Source: an uncultured Psychromonas sp. (lineage in GTDB: Bacteria > Pseudomonadota > Gammaproteobacteria > Enterobacterales > Psychromonadaceae). Taken from it: a DNA stretch of 64,000 nt. The stretch covers positions 57,427 through 121,426 of the forward strand of contig NZ_CANLFB010000012.1 of the NCBI RefSeq assembly GCF_947489755.1. Reading direction: 5' to 3'. The translations under genes and the position numbers were made by a program. This document shows, one piece after another, positions 17,800-28,453 of this stretch. The notes under the pieces are model-generated. The model was not told where the DNA came from. It saw only the letters and a program-made list of their open reading frames with translations, and made no database searches. The stretch's first letter is position 1. Every line of letters begins with the position of its first letter.

Positions 17800-18699
<900 letters not shown>

Positions 18700-18712
18700 T
18701 TATTTAGTTTAT

Positions 18713-19573
18713 TTAATGGATGGTTTGAGCATTATGCTCATCATTCATTTGTTTAATTTGTCGTTTTAATAAATTAACGATTGGATCTTCAGGACATTGC
18801 TCAATGAAGTAAGTAAAATCATTACAAGCAAGCTGAAAACAATCTAACTGTTGAAACAAAAATCCACGGTCTCTGACTTCAAAAGCATCTTCAGGGTCTA
18901 AACGTAATAAAATATCACTACACAATAAGGCTAATTCAATATTTTCAGCTTGAATATAAGCAGCTTTTAAGACACTGACATAACGTTTGATAATGGTTTC
19001 GTTACTATCTGCTTGTAACATTTCATTTGTTAAACGCGCATGATTACCTAACTGGCCACGTACTTTTAATTCTAATTGTTTTGTATCAACGACCTCACCA
19101 TTAAAAGGGTCAACATAAATAGGCCCATCTTCTAGCTCAACTTTGACAATAAAACCACTTGGGAAACAAATACCCGACGCAGTAAAACCCGTTTCTTTTA
19201 GCATTTCAATCAAAAGAATACCTAAACTAATGGGCACACCTTTTCGACGTGATAACACTTTTGATACCAATGCATTTTTAACTTTGAAAAACGCTTTCCA
19301 ATCACCTTTAAAGCCTTGGTCCTGATAAACACTGTTTAATAACGTTTGCAGTTTATCTAGATTCTGTTCTGTTTTCTTCCCGACTTGAGACTTAACAATA
19401 ATGAGCTGTAAACGCATTGAATCTTGAAATTGTACGATTGATTGTCCAGTAATTTCAGCTTCAGCCATACTTGCTAACTGTAAAAGAGAAAACGCACAAT
19501 AGTCGATCCCTTCATGAATAATACTTGTATTAACAACGGGTTGTTCAATAACACCCTGTTCGTCTAATTCCAC
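18713..19573 (-). CDS. sirB1: SirB1/YchA family transglutaminase-like TPR protein
   Basis: A 286-residue cytoplasmic protein of the SirB1 (YchA) family. The N-terminal transglutaminase-like domain has the block RKGVPISLGILLIEMLKETG and FPSGFIVKVE, DPFNGEVV, in which the catalytic Cys is replaced in most family members. The C-terminal part (about 190-280) has TPR-like helices: AALLCSDILLRLDPEDAFEV then RDRGFLFQQLDCF. The precise role is unknown. The start is GTG at 19573. It sits 3 bp after sirB2 in the conserved hemA-prfA-prmC-sirB2-sirB1-kdsA order. Confidence 0.9.
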   Translation of the reverse strand: MELDEQGVIEQPVVNTSIIHEGIDYCAFSLLQLASMAEAEITGQSIVQFQDSMRLQLIIVKSQVGKKTEQNLDKLQTLLNSVYQDQGFKGDWKAFFKVKNALVSKVLSRRKGVPISLGILLIEMLKETGFTASGICFPSGFIVKVELEDGPIYVDPFNGEVVDTKQLELKVRGQLGNHARLTNEMLQADSNETIIKRYVSVLKAAYIQAENIELALLCSDILLRLDPEDAFEVRDRGFLFQQLDCFQLACNDFTYFIEQCPEDPIVNLLKRQIKQMNDEHNAQTIH

Positions 19574-19576
19574 TGT

Positions 19577-19963
19577 CTACCCCACTAATAAAATGGCTTG
19601 TTTAGTGAATGCTAATTTAGCGATGTACGCAAGCCAACCGAAAGCACCAATAAACGCTAACCATTGAATGTGTGTTTTTGTATTAGCATTAAGTGCAACT
19701 TGTACCATTGAGAAGTAAGCAACAAAAGCAATCATTTTTTCTAGTAACCAGTATCCACCGGTAGCAAACGGATTGAAGTGCAATAACCCCATTAACGCTA
19801 AACCAAGCACAATAATGGCAACATTGGTATGGATGTGTATTTTCTTAAATACGGCTTTTTGTGCGTTAGCATGGCCTGATTTAAGCCAGTAAAATCGAAC
19901 GATAAACATGACGATAGCTAATAAAATAAAAGTCATGTGTGTATGTTTTAAAATTGAATACAT
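19577..19963 (-). CDS. sirB2: SirB2 family inner-membrane protein
   Basis: A 128-residue integral membrane protein with four predicted helices. SirB2 was named as a regulator of invasion genes in Salmonella, but its biochemical role is unknown. Visible features include HTHMTFILLAIVMFIVRFYW at the N-terminus, IHTNVAIIVLGLALMGLLHF and the C-terminal LAYIAKLAFTKQAIL. The gene ends 3 bp before sirB1's start, consistent with translational coupling. Confidence 0.88.
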   Translation of the reverse strand: MYSILKHTHMTFILLAIVMFIVRFYWLKSGHANAQKAVFKKIHIHTNVAIIVLGLALMGLLHFNPFATGGYWLLEKMIAFVAYFSMVQVALNANTKTHIQWLAFIGAFGWLAYIAKLAFTKQAILLVG

Positions 19964-20052
19964 AGTTGTCCTATTGGTAAGCGACTACACTTACTGTTGC
20001 TTTATTACTGGCTCTATTAGACAGTAATATAAAGTTGCTTATTCATTATAAA

Positions 20053-20877
20053 TTACGCCAGATGACCTAAAGTAACGCGGTCATTTTTCGCATAATCTTG
20101 CTGTGTTTCGATCTTAATGAAACCATTTTCTTGTAAAATTGCTTGTACTGAAGCACCTTGCTCAAAGCCATGTTCAAACAGTAAACAACCATTTTCTTTT
20201 AAATAGCTTTTAGCTTGTTCGCATATATGGCGGATGTCCGACAAGCCTTGTTCATTTGCCACTAGCGCTGACAAAGGCTCAAAACGTACATCACCTTGTT
20301 TGAGGTGCTCATCGTTAGCATCAATATAAGGGGGATTGCTAACAATAATATCAAACTGACCTTGCACATTTTCAAACCAATTACTTTGCTCAATACTGAC
20401 ATTATTGAGTTTTAAGTTGTCACGGTTTTCAATCGCTAATTGAACCGCTTGCTCACTAAAATCTACCCCAGTACAAACTGCATGAGGTAATTCGCTAGCA
20501 AGTGCAAGTATAATGGCACCAGTGCCCGTTCCAAGATCTAAAATATGCGCGTTAATAACACTTTTAGCTAGCGCTATTTCAACTAATACTTCTGTATCAG
20601 GTCTTGGAATTAACGTGCTGTTATTGACCTTTAAAGGTAAAGACCAAAATTCACGCTGTCCGGTTAAATGTGCAACAGGCTGACCATTGACACGTTTTTC
20701 AATTAAATCTTCGAACTGTGACTTTTGCTGTGCACTTAAATCGCGTTCAGGCCAAGTCATTAGATAAATCGTTTCTTTATCTAACACAAAGGCCAATAAC
20801 ACCTGCGCATCTAATAAAGCAGAGTCGCTATTTACTAACGTGTACTCTGCCCAAATTAACGCATCATCAATACGCAA
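20053..20877 (-). CDS. prmC: Peptide chain release factor N5-glutamine methyltransferase PrmC
   Basis: PrmC (HemK) methylates the Gln of the GGQ motif in RF1 and RF2. The 274 residues have an N-terminal helical domain that contacts the release factor (YLMTWPERDLSAQQKSQFED), LIPRPDTEVLVE, the SAM motif LDLGTGTGAIILALASE and the catalytic NPPYI at about residues 182-186. It begins directly after prfA ends (adjacent, no gap), so modifier and substrate are cotranscribed. Confidence 0.96.
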   Translation of the reverse strand: MRIDDALIWAEYTLVNSDSALLDAQVLLAFVLDKETIYLMTWPERDLSAQQKSQFEDLIEKRVNGQPVAHLTGQREFWSLPLKVNNSTLIPRPDTEVLVEIALAKSVINAHILDLGTGTGAIILALASELPHAVCTGVDFSEQAVQLAIENRDNLKLNNVSIEQSNWFENVQGQFDIIVSNPPYIDANDEHLKQGDVRFEPLSALVANEQGLSDIRHICEQAKSYLKENGCLLFEHGFEQGASVQAILQENGFIKIETQQDYAKNDRVTLGHLA

Positions 20878-21969
20878 TTACAAACCACCCTGCGCAAGTG
20901 CCGCTAATTTATCAGCTTGGTCTTCCTGTAGGATTGGATCAAGTAGCGCATCTAACTCACCTTCTAATACTTCGTTTAGACGGTAGATTGTTAAGTTAAT
21001 ACGATGATCACTTACACGCCCTTGCGGGTAGTTATAAGTTCTAATACGTTCACTACGGTCACCACTTGCCACTAAGCTACGACGAATATCTTGCTCTTCA
21101 GCATTATTTTTTTCATCTTCTGCTTGTTGTAAACGTGCTTGTAATACTGACATCGCTTGCGCACGGTTTTTATGTTGTGAACGTTGATCCTGACATTCAA
21201 CGACAGTACCTGTTGGTACGTGCGTAATACGAATAGCAGAATCGGTTTTATTAACGTGCTGACCACCTGCACCCGATGCACGGAAAGTATCTACTTTTAA
21301 ATCAGCAGGATTAATTTTAATCGCTTCAGATTCTGGAATTTCAGGCATGACTACTACAGTACAAGCTGACGTATGAATACGACCTTGAGATTCAGTTTCA
21401 GGCACACGTTGAACACGATGACCGCCAGATTCAAACTTCATTAAACCGTAAGCACCATCACCTTCAATTTGCATAATAACTTCTTTATAACCGCCTTGTT
21501 CACTGGCATTGCTGGTCATAATTGTCATGCGCCATTTTTTTGTATCACAAAATTTGCTGTACATACGGAATAAGTTACCCGCAAAGATAGCCGCTTCATC
21601 ACCACCCGCACCAGCTCGAATCTCAACAAAACAGTTGCGATCGTCATTTGGATCTTTTGGTAATAATAAGATTTGTAATTCGTCTGCTAACTTTTCAACG
21701 GTATTTTTAGCTTCAACAACTTCATCTTGCGCCATTTCACGCATATCTTCATCGTCATCTTCGAGCATAAGTTCTGCAGCAGCTAAATCTTCCTGTGCGG
21801 TTTGGAATGCTTTAAATGACAATACAACTTCTTCAAGTTGCGAGTATTCTTTGGTTAATTCACGGTATTTTTCTTGGTTGCTAATCGTGTCAGGATCACC
21901 TAATAACGCTTGAACTTCTTCATAGCGTTCAACTAATATCTCTAACTTTGCAACAATTGATGCTTTCAT
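20878..21969 (-). CDS. prfA: Peptide chain release factor 1
   Basis: RF1 recognises UAA and UAG stop codons and triggers peptide release. The 363-residue protein contains [20 protein letters not shown], the codon-recognition tripeptide PxT as PET in [15 protein letters not shown], and the catalytic GGQ in [18 protein letters not shown]. The length is typical. It lies 50 bp after hemA and touches prmC, whose product methylates the GGQ glutamine. An antisense open frame within this gene is not a gene. Confidence 0.98.
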   Translation of the reverse strand: MKASIVAKLEILVERYEEVQALLGDPDTISNQEKYRELTKEYSQLEEVVLSFKAFQTAQEDLAAAELMLEDDDEDMREMAQDEVVEAKNTVEKLADELQILLLPKDPNDDRNCFVEIRAGAGGDEAAIFAGNLFRMYSKFCDTKKWRMTIMTSNASEQGGYKEVIMQIEGDGAYGLMKFESGGHRVQRVPETESQGRIHTSACTVVVMPEIPESEAIKINPADLKVDTFRASGAGGQHVNKTDSAIRITHVPTGTVVECQDQRSQHKNRAQAMSVLQARLQQAEDEKNNAEEQDIRRSLVASGDRSERIRTYNYPQGRVSDHRINLTIYRLNEVLEGELDALLDPILQEDQADKLAALAQGGL

Positions 21970-22019
21970 TTTTATCTCTTCTTATGAATAGGTAAATAGC
22001 CTAGCTATTCTTTTTGTTC

Positions 22020-23285
22020 TTATAATTCGTCTGTTTGGCTTAAGCCTAATGTCAGTCTAATTAGCGTTAAATCTTGCTCGTTACCAGATTGGCTAACCGT
22101 CGTTAACGCTTGACTTGGATGATGTATAAGCTTATTGGTTAATTTAAAGGCCAATTCTTTTAATACTTTTTCACTGTCATTACCATTCGCTAATGAAGCA
22201 ATAGCACGTTGTAATAATTCATCTCTTAATTGCTCACTGTTTTGACGATACAATCTTATGCTTTCCACTGCTTTTAATGATTCTTGCCAAGCCATAAAAT
22301 CACGAACACCGACTTCAATAATTTTTTCAGCTTCAATTGCAGCTTCCACTCGGGCTTGTTTGTTTTCTTCGATAATGCCTTGTAAATCATCGACACTATA
22401 AAGATAAGCATCGTTTAATTCTGAAACTTGTGGTTCGATATCGCGAGGGACAGCAATATCGATAAATAACATAGGTTGATGACGGCGATCTTTTAATGCA
22501 CATTCAACCATGCCTTTACCAATAATAGGTAACTGGCTCGCTGTGGAAGAAATAATAATATCTGCTTTGGATAATTGATCTGGAATTTGCCCTAATGTAA
22601 TCGCTTTCGCATTAAACTTATCAACTAACTCTACTGCTCGCGCTAACGTTCTATTGGCAATAGTAATATTAGGGACTTCATGCTCTAGAAGATATTTACC
22701 AACGAGTTCAATGGTTTCACCTGCACCAATCAATAATACACGGCTTTGTTTTAGGTCACTGAATATTTGTCTTGCTAAACTCACCGCGGCAAAAGCAACA
22801 GAGATGGCATTGGCCCCTATTTGAGTATCAGTACGGACTTTTTTAGCGACTTTAAAGGCATATTGAAACCATTTGTTTAAGCTTTTATTAACTGACTTGG
22901 CATGACTTGCTACAGCAAAAGCTTGCTTAATTTGCCCTAATATTTGTGGCTCACCTAACACTAGTGAATCTAATCCACAAGAAACACGAAATAGATGAGA
23001 AACAGCTTCCTGATCTTGGTAACAATAGAAGTTATCATCAAAGCTACCTGCTTCGATATTATGGAAGTCAGTTAACCACCGTAAAATAGCACTACTATCA
23101 TCACCTTCGAAGTTGCAATAAATCTCACATCGATTACAGGTGGAAATGATAACTGCTTCTTTCACAAAAGGTTGTGCTAATAAATCGCTATAAGCAGCAT
23201 TCAAAGAGTCAGGTGCAAAAGCAACTTGTTCTCTTAGTTTTACTGGTGCAGTTTGATGATTAATTCCTAACGCAAATAATGACAT
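22020..23285 (-). CDS. hemA: Glutamyl-tRNA reductase
   Basis: HemA reduces glutamyl-tRNA(Glu) to glutamate-1-semialdehyde with NADPH, the first step of C5 haem synthesis. The 421 residues begin SLFALGINHQTAPVKLREQV and contain the catalytic Cys in ISTCNRCEIYCN, GLDSLVLGEPQILGQIKQAF and the NADPH-binding LLIGAGETIELVGKYL. The C-terminal dimerisation helices follow. It is the first gene of a six-gene minus-strand operon (hemA-prfA-prmC-sirB2-sirB1-kdsA), with promoter sequence expected in the 259-bp gap to the divergent bamE-like gene. Confidence 0.97.
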   Translation of the reverse strand: MSLFALGINHQTAPVKLREQVAFAPDSLNAAYSDLLAQPFVKEAVIISTCNRCEIYCNFEGDDSSAILRWLTDFHNIEAGSFDDNFYCYQDQEAVSHLFRVSCGLDSLVLGEPQILGQIKQAFAVASHAKSVNKSLNKWFQYAFKVAKKVRTDTQIGANAISVAFAAVSLARQIFSDLKQSRVLLIGAGETIELVGKYLLEHEVPNITIANRTLARAVELVDKFNAKAITLGQIPDQLSKADIIISSTASQLPIIGKGMVECALKDRRHQPMLFIDIAVPRDIEPQVSELNDAYLYSVDDLQGIIEENKQARVEAAIEAEKIIEVGVRDFMAWQESLKAVESIRLYRQNSEQLRDELLQRAIASLANGNDSEKVLKELAFKLTNKLIHHPSQALTTVSQSGNEQDLTLIRLTLGLSQTDEL

Positions 23286-23544
23286 TTATATAATTCACTG
23301 AGACAAGAAAACGGACTAAAACAAAAGAGCTGAATTCTACGTAAATTTACGCTAAATTTAAAGCTAACTCTGTTTCTACGCTGTATTTAGTTTTATTTTT
23401 AACCAATTAAGCGATAACTTTGCTCAATAAATCAGAATAACAAGATTTCTTCGCTAATATTTTTACTTGTTAGGCTTGCTTGGGTATTATCAGACACAGA
23501 ATTTTTATCACCTAATTTTTTATCACCCAATTATAGATGAGCCA

Positions 23545-23967
23545 ATGACTATTAAAAAAATACTTGCCAGCCTTATTGTTACCTTCTCTCTTTCTGGTTG
23601 CTCTTACTTATACGATACCTTTGTATATCAAATTGATGTTGTACAAGGAAATTATATCGACGACGAGAAATTAGCTAAAATAGAAGTCGGTATGACGCAG
23701 CAACAGATCATTTATGTATTAGGGTCTCCAATGTTAATTGACCAATTTGATTCTTCAAAATGGTATTACATTCGTTACATCAAACCAGGTGGTGAAGACG
23801 TACAACAATCACACATATTTTTAACATTTGATGGTAATAAACTGATTGAAATAAGCAGTGAAAACACCTCTGCGCCAAATCCTTTAGTAAAAAACCCTAA
23901 AGTAAAAGAAGAGCCGAATGAAGCTGCACAGACAGGTGATACAAAAGTACCGTTAACCTCAGAGTAA
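23545..23967 (+). CDS. bamE: Outer-membrane assembly lipoprotein BamE (SmpA/OmlA)
   Basis: BamE is a small lipoprotein of the BAM complex, which inserts beta-barrel proteins into the outer membrane. From the ATG at 23545 the 140-residue protein starts [20 protein letters not shown], a signal peptide with lipobox LSGC. The SmpA/OmlA fold follows: [39 protein letters not shown] and [15 protein letters not shown]. An upstream in-frame ATG at 23467 would put 26 residues before the signal peptide and is rejected. The tail (after residue about 110) is a charged, Pro-rich linker. It is monocistronic, followed by a strong terminator. Confidence 0.93.
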   Translation: MTIKKILASLIVTFSLSGCSYLYDTFVYQIDVVQGNYIDDEKLAKIEVGMTQQQIIYVLGSPMLIDQFDSSKWYYIRYIKPGGEDVQQSHIFLTFDGNKLIEISSENTSAPNPLVKNPKVKEEPNEAAQTGDTKVPLTSE

Positions 23968-23987
23968 ATAAAGCTCTTCATTACTTT

Positions 23988-24019
23988 AAAAGGAATGCCA
24001 TTATCGCATTCCTTTTTTA
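23988..24019 (+). terminator. Rho-independent terminator of bamE
   Basis: A perfect stem, aaaaggaatgc (23988-23998) with gcattcctttt (24006-24016), surrounds a 7-base loop and is followed by more T. It lies 20 bp after the bamE stop. Confidence 0.92.
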
Positions 24020-24206
24020 TTACCTTTTAAAAAATGAGTTCCTTCATCGCTGTCATTTACCTGCCTATTTAGTGCGCCAAATCACCTTTAATAACAGAAG
24101 TTTATCGAGAATTGATCTAGCCCAAACTCCTATCGAGTAATTTTTGCTTTTTAGAATCCAACGTTTATGATGAAAATTCCTTAACATAATAGAAGTGAAT
24201 TAAAAG

Positions 24207-24443
24207 ATGATTAAAAATTACTCTGATACTTTTTTAGAAGAAATGAAATTACTTGCTAAATTCCCTGAAACATCACAATTAGAAGGATTAAAGATTCATA
24301 AGGAAGCTGCACATTCGGTCATTCAAGCAGCTCAATCTCTTTTTGATAAAGGACTTATCTCTCAACATGACGGAGGATATTTAACTGATAGTGGGTTAGA
24401 AACCGCCGAGCATTTACGCCATGTTATAACCACTTTAAATTAA
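24207..24443 (+). CDS. Small conserved protein of the TIGR02647 type
   Basis: A 78-residue protein that resembles the short conserved TIGR02647 family of marine gammaproteobacteria and pseudomonads. Landmarks are EEMKLLAKFPETSQLEGLKI, HKEAAHSVIQAAQSLFDKGL and the C-terminal DGGYLTDSGLETAEHL, which looks like a compact helical/winged fold. The function is unknown; a DNA-binding role has been suggested only by the fold type. It is an isolated gene with a recognisable start (agaagtgaattaaaag upstream). Confidence 0.75.
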   Translation: MIKNYSDTFLEEMKLLAKFPETSQLEGLKIHKEAAHSVIQAAQSLFDKGLISQHDGGYLTDSGLETAEHLRHVITTLN

Positions 24444-24524
24444 ATTCGACGTTGATTATTACGAATGTCATTAATGGCAAAGCGTTAATAGTAATAGAAT
24501 CAACATAAACAGAATAAACAAAAA

Positions 24525-24552
24525 GTGAGCTCAAGTACTTTAAAGAGCTCAC
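24525..24552. terminator. Perfect hairpin in the gap before xthA
   Basis: Arms gtgagctc (24525-24532) and gagctcac (24545-24552) are a perfect 8-bp match. On the minus strand a T-rich run follows; on the plus strand only tgtaaaa. It may end the transcript of the 78-aa gene or antisense RNA. The gap 24444-24866 otherwise holds only short repeats and AT-rich sequence. Confidence 0.5.
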
Positions 24553-24629
24553 TGTAAAACCCGACTTTACCTTTATACACTTCAATATCATCTTCTCGCA
24601 TTGATGACTCATTGCGATTTCACCAGACT

Positions 24630-24681
24630 ATTCGACATAGCTATTGAACATATCTATTTAACATACCTATTTAACATAGCT
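24630..24681. repeat. Four-copy 13-bp degenerate tandem repeat upstream of xthA
   Basis: Four adjacent 13-bp units of the form attNaacataNct run from 24630 to 24681, with a fifth partial unit after them. This is a small variable-number-type repeat; no function is evident. Confidence 0.75.
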
Positions 24682-24866
24682 ATCGAATAATAGTATTTTT
24701 ATTCAATGGCAGTACAAACAACAATCTCCAGTAATCTATTCAAGATAATTTACAAAAAAACATGTTAATTTCTACACTGAATTACATCAATATTTCTATT
24801 ACTCAGTTGAGTAAATAAGCGCAACAAGGTACATTCATCGTTTCGATTCTGTAAAGGCTATTTTCT

Positions 24867-25673
24867 ATGAAAGTTATTTCATTCAACATTAACGGGCTTC
24901 GTGCGCGTCTTCATCAATTACAAGCAATTATCGATAAGCACCAACCGGATGTGATCGGTCTGCAAGAAATCAAAGTTCATAATGATGCTTTCCCAGTAGA
25001 AGCAGTAGAAGCAATGGGATATCACGTTTATTACCATGGTCAAAAAGCCCATTATGGTGTTGCTATGCTGTGCAAACAGAAGCCGACCGATGTTCAATAT
25101 GGTTTTCCTACCGATAACGAAGATCATCAGAAACGTATGATCATGGTCACTGTACCTGATGAAGATGGACAACCTGTACGCATTTTAAATGGATACTTCC
25201 CTCAGGGAGAAAGCCAAACTCATGAAATTAAATACCCTTATAAACGTCAATTTTATAAAGATCTGAATACGTACCTTAACGAAAACCACACCGCTGAAGA
25301 ACAAGTGATCGTCATGGGTGATATTAATATTTCTCCACAGGATTTAGACATTGGTATTGGTGAAGTTAACGCAAAACGTTGGTTACAAACTAAAAAATGT
25401 AGTTTCTTACCAGAAGAACGTGAATGGTTAGCGACGCTAATGAGCTTTGGTTTTACCGATACATTCCGCTTATTACACCCTGAAGAAAATGAAAAATTCA
25501 GCTGGTTTGATTACCGCTCACGTGGTTTTGATGATAATCGTGGCTTACGCATTGATGTAGTACTCGCGACGCCATCATTGGCAGAGAAGACGGTAGAAGC
25601 CGATATTGATTACGAGCTAAGAGGGATTGATAAACCGTCTGACCATGCGCCTATCTGGACTGAATTCGCTTAA
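24867..25673 (+). CDS. xthA: Exodeoxyribonuclease III
   Basis: XthA is a class II AP endonuclease and 3'-exonuclease in base-excision repair. The 268-residue protein starts [20 protein letters not shown], with the metal-binding Glu in GLQEIKVH, then NGYFPQGES, the catalytic [14 protein letters not shown], and the final [12 protein letters not shown] containing the essential Asp-His pair. The length is exactly typical. It is a single gene, followed by a strong bidirectional terminator shared with the convergent RluA-family gene. Confidence 0.97.
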   Translation: MKVISFNINGLRARLHQLQAIIDKHQPDVIGLQEIKVHNDAFPVEAVEAMGYHVYYHGQKAHYGVAMLCKQKPTDVQYGFPTDNEDHQKRMIMVTVPDEDGQPVRILNGYFPQGESQTHEIKYPYKRQFYKDLNTYLNENHTAEEQVIVMGDINISPQDLDIGIGEVNAKRWLQTKKCSFLPEEREWLATLMSFGFTDTFRLLHPEENEKFSWFDYRSRGFDDNRGLRIDVVLATPSLAEKTVEADIDYELRGIDKPSDHAPIWTEFA

Positions 25674-25765
25674 TAAGCTTTAAACGTTCAATAAAGCAAT
25701 ATTGTCAGATAAAAGATGAGTCATGACATTGAGCCTGTAAATAATTCAGCTCACTAAATAGCAAG

Positions 25766-25821
25766 TATTGTTATTAGAGTATTGTTATTAGAGTATTGTT
25801 ATTAGAATCTTGCTATTAGAG
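25766..25821. repeat. Four-copy 14-bp tandem repeat downstream of xthA
   Basis: Units of tattgttattagag run 25766-25779 and 25780-25793 as exact copies, with slightly diverged copies to 25821. There are no spacers, so this is not a CRISPR. It lies between the xthA stop and its terminator and would be transcribed in the 3' untranslated region. Confidence 0.85.
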
Positions 25822-25851
25822 TACTGCCTTACAAAATTGCTCTAAAAACTT

Positions 25852-25887
25852 AAAAGGCTTGTTTACAATCGTAAACAAGCCTTTTTT
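25852..25887. terminator. Bidirectional terminator between xthA and the RluA-family gene
   Basis: A perfect 13-bp-plus stem, aaggcttgtttac with gtaaacaagcctt, closes a 4-base loop. T runs on the plus strand and A runs before it allow termination on both strands. Confidence 0.93.
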
Positions 25888-25913
25888 ATATCCATGATGT
25901 CTTATCACTGCAT

Positions 25914-26624
25914 TTAGATTTTAGGCCACTTCAATAAACTACAATCCGTTAACGTTGCTAATTTAGCTTGGCAGGCATCAGATAAAAACTCCGCTCCCGT
26001 ATCGGGTAATGCCGTAAAGTTAAAGGTTTGCTCCGCATAGGTAAATTGAATTTGATAAGCATGTAAATAACCGCGATCATAACGATAAGACTCTTCAGCA
26101 GCATAAATAGAGTCACCAATAATAGCGCTGCCCACACTTTTAAGTGCGACACGAATTTGGTGTGTTTTACCGGTTTTAGGTTTAACAACAAACAGTCGCT
26201 TACCTTCACCTAAGGAATAACTAAAAAATTGCGTAATAGCGAGATTATCTTGGTTCCGCGTTAATTTCCACATCGATCGACGTGACTTTTCCATACCGCC
26301 TTTAATTAACCCTTGTGATTTTTTAGGTTTCTTATCAGAAATAGCTAAATAATACTTTTGAATTTGTTGTGTTTTAAATAATTCAGATAAACCACTCGCT
26401 ACTTGCGATGATTTCGCCAGTAATAAAAGGCCCGACGTCATTTTATCGAGACGATGTACGCTGAATAACTTTTGCTTTAAATATTTTTCAACCGCAACAA
26501 CAACACCAAACTCGCCATCTTCGCTGTGGAAATTAATACCTGCATGTTTATTAATAACAACAAAGTCATCATTCTCTGCTACTAATGAAAAGTATGCATT
26601 TGTTGCTTCTATTTTTTCAAGCAT
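25914..26624 (-). CDS. RluA-family pseudouridine synthase (TIGR01621-like)
   Basis: A 236-residue pseudouridine synthase that would isomerise uridine in rRNA or tRNA; the target site is unknown. The catalytic region carries HRLDKMTSGLLLLAKSSQVA (about residues 56-75), with the essential Asp in RLDKMTSG. Later come KPKTGKTHQIRVALKSVG and SIYAAEESYRYDRGYLHAYQ. There is no S4 domain, so it is of the short RluA-like type found in marine gammaproteobacteria. A perfect terminator follows. Confidence 0.88.
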   Translation of the reverse strand: MLEKIEATNAYFSLVAENDDFVVINKHAGINFHSEDGEFGVVVAVEKYLKQKLFSVHRLDKMTSGLLLLAKSSQVASGLSELFKTQQIQKYYLAISDKKPKKSQGLIKGGMEKSRRSMWKLTRNQDNLAITQFFSYSLGEGKRLFVVKPKTGKTHQIRVALKSVGSAIIGDSIYAAEESYRYDRGYLHAYQIQFTYAEQTFNFTALPDTGAEFLSDACQAKLATLTDCSLLKWPKI

Positions 26625-26685
26625 TGTTTATTCCAATTATGATTTAAAAAACTAACTTTAACGATATGGTATTCAATAATAAACG

Positions 26686-27309
26686 TTAGAGATCAGCTTG
26701 CACATTTTGTGCGGTAATATGACCCGCATTATAAGCTAAATTACTTAATAGTTGCGGTAGTATGCGTAATATTTCAACCGGCTCAGGCAATTGTGCTAAG
26801 AGCTCTGTATGTTGCTGATCGATATTGTCAGCTGGTGCTAATTTACTTAATAACAAAATAGTGGTTTGAAATATATTGTGAGTATCAACGTCTTGTTCGA
26901 CCAATGCCCATTGTTCGTTAAAAATCTCAATAGCAACTAAAAACCCAGTGGCAAATTGAATACCCTGCTCGGTTAGTATCCCTTCTTCGCTTAACCATTG
27001 ATCACAGTTTAAATTATCCAATGGAATGGCTTGTTGATATATTTTTTGAATGTCAGCAACAATATTTAATACCTTTTTTGCATATTCAGTAGCTTGTTCT
27101 TCGTCATCAAAGCTAACATCTACATCCTCTAACCATAAATAAGATAACCATTGTTCAAGGTCAACTAGTTCAGGTTGTGCTTGAACACTACAAATAAAAC
27201 CAAGCTGATAATAAGGTGTTTGTAAACTCGCTGATTGCACATGGTTTTTATTAAAAGTAATAAAATCCATAAATACATTATTTAGATGGTTAGGCATGAT
27301 AAATCTCAT
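26686..27309 (-). CDS. UPF0149 (YgfB/YecA-like) family protein
   Basis: A 207-residue acidic, helical protein. It carries the UPF0149-type pattern YQLGFICSVQAQPELVDLEQ, then WLSEEGILTEQGIQFATGFL and a C-terminal helical segment ending NLAYNAGHITAQNVQADL. The typical C-terminal SEC-C metal motif of YecA is absent. The function is unknown. Translation may begin at Met 5 (27297) rather than Met 1. It sits between the RluA-family gene and pfkA as a single gene. Confidence 0.6.
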   Translation of the reverse strand: MRFIMPNHLNNVFMDFITFNKNHVQSASLQTPYYQLGFICSVQAQPELVDLEQWLSYLWLEDVDVSFDDEEQATEYAKKVLNIVADIQKIYQQAIPLDNLNCDQWLSEEGILTEQGIQFATGFLVAIEIFNEQWALVEQDVDTHNIFQTTILLLSKLAPADNIDQQHTELLAQLPEPVEILRILPQLLSNLAYNAGHITAQNVQADL

Positions 27310-27442
27310 TCTTGAATGTTAGTCGATGGTAATTAGTAATATCTAATAGTATTGCTTTATAAAAGTACTTTTCCAACGTGTTTAATGATCAAAATTCTGT
27401 CACTTATTTTCATTAAGATGATAGGTAGCAAAGTTACACATA

Positions 27443-27468
27443 CAAAAAAGCCTACCCGAGGGTAGGCT
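27443..27468 (-). terminator. Rho-independent terminator of pfkA
   Basis: Stem agcctacc (27449-27456) with ggtaggct (27461-27468), loop cgag, followed on the minus strand by TTTTTT. It lies just after the pfkA stop. Confidence 0.9.
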
Positions 27469-27490
27469 AAATCTAATTATCTACTACGTT

Positions 27491-28453
27491 CTAGTATAAA
27501 ACGTCTGATAAATTATATAAGTCTTGACGGAATGGACGTTTCATTTCTGTTAAGCATTCAACGATATCATGGTCAACCATATTACCGCTTTTAATACCAA
27601 CACAGCGTGCACTTTTTCCTGCTATTAAAATATCAACAGCATAAGAACCCATGCGGCTTGCTAAAATACGGTCGAATGCCATTGGTGAACCACCACGTTG
27701 GATATGACCTAATATAGTTGCACGAGTTTCACGCTTAGTTCTTTCTTGAATACGTTTAGCTAACGCATTAACATCAGTAATATGCTCTGTGATGGCAACA
27801 ATCGCATGCTTCTTGCCTTTTTCTTCACCCAATTGAATTTGTTTAATGAGTTTTTCTTCATCGAATTCTTTTTCAGGTACGATGACGTATTCACTGCCAC
27901 CAGCAATAGCGGCCCATAGTGTTAAATCACCACAGTAACGCCCCATCATTTCAACAATTGAAATACGGTTATGCGAAGAAGATGTATCACGTAAACGGTC
28001 AACTGCATCTACGATTGTATTTAAACAAGTCATGAAACCAATTGTAAAATCAGTCCCTGCTATATCGTTATCAATGGTGCCAGGAAGACCAATACACGGG
28101 TATCCCATTTCACTTAATTTCAAAGCACCCATGTATGAACCATCACCGCCGATCACGATCAATGCTTCAATGCCCACTTTTTCTAATTGTTTAATGGCTT
28201 CTTTACGAACACTTTCTTCTTTAAATTCAGGGAAACGAGCAGAACCTAAAAATGTACCACCACGATTAATAACATCAGATACTGAGTGACGATCTAATTG
28301 TTCAATTTTACCTGCATGTAATCCTGCAAAACCATCGTAGATACCAAATACTTCGACATCGTGTGATAGACAAGTTCGAACGACTGCTCGTACTGCACAA
28401 TTCATACCTGGCGCATCGCCACCACTTGTTAGAACACCAATTTTTTTAATCAC
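27491..28453 (-). CDS. pfkA: ATP-dependent 6-phosphofructokinase
   Basis: PfkA phosphorylates fructose 6-phosphate to the 1,6-bisphosphate, the committed glycolytic step. The 320 residues match E. coli Pfk[59 protein letters not shown], the catalytic [18 protein letters not shown], and [20 protein letters not shown]. The ATP-type GGDGS motif marks it as ATP-dependent rather than PPi-dependent. It is a single gene with a 414-bp gene-free region upstream. Confidence 0.97.
   Translation of the reverse strand: MIKKIGVLTSGGDAPGMNCAVRAVVRTCLSHDVEVFGIYDGFAGLHAGKIEQLDRHSVSDVINRGGTFLGSARFPEFKEESVRKEAIKQLEKVGIEALIVIGGDGSYMGALKLSEMGYPCIGLPGTIDNDIAGTDFTIGFMTCLNTIVDAVDRLRDTSSSHNRISIVEMMGRYCGDLTLWAAIAGGSEYVIVPEKEFDEEKLIKQIQLGEEKGKKHAIVAITEHITDVNALAKRIQERTKRETRATILGHIQRGGSPMAFDRILASRMGSYAVDILIAGKSARCVGIKSGNMVDHDIVECLTEMKRPFRQDLYNLSDVLY

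Noticed and set aside
21509..21913. 134-residue Ser-rich plus-strand open frame opposite prfA
   Set aside because: It is the reverse-strand shadow of a well-recognised gene and has no own ribosome site or family.
24424..24612. 62-residue minus-strand frame in the gap before xthA
   Set aside because: It has no ribosome site, crosses a perfect hairpin and begins in AT-rich repeats; it looks random.
25766..25821. CRISPR-like 14-bp repeats
   Set aside because: The repeats are directly adjacent with no spacers and too short.
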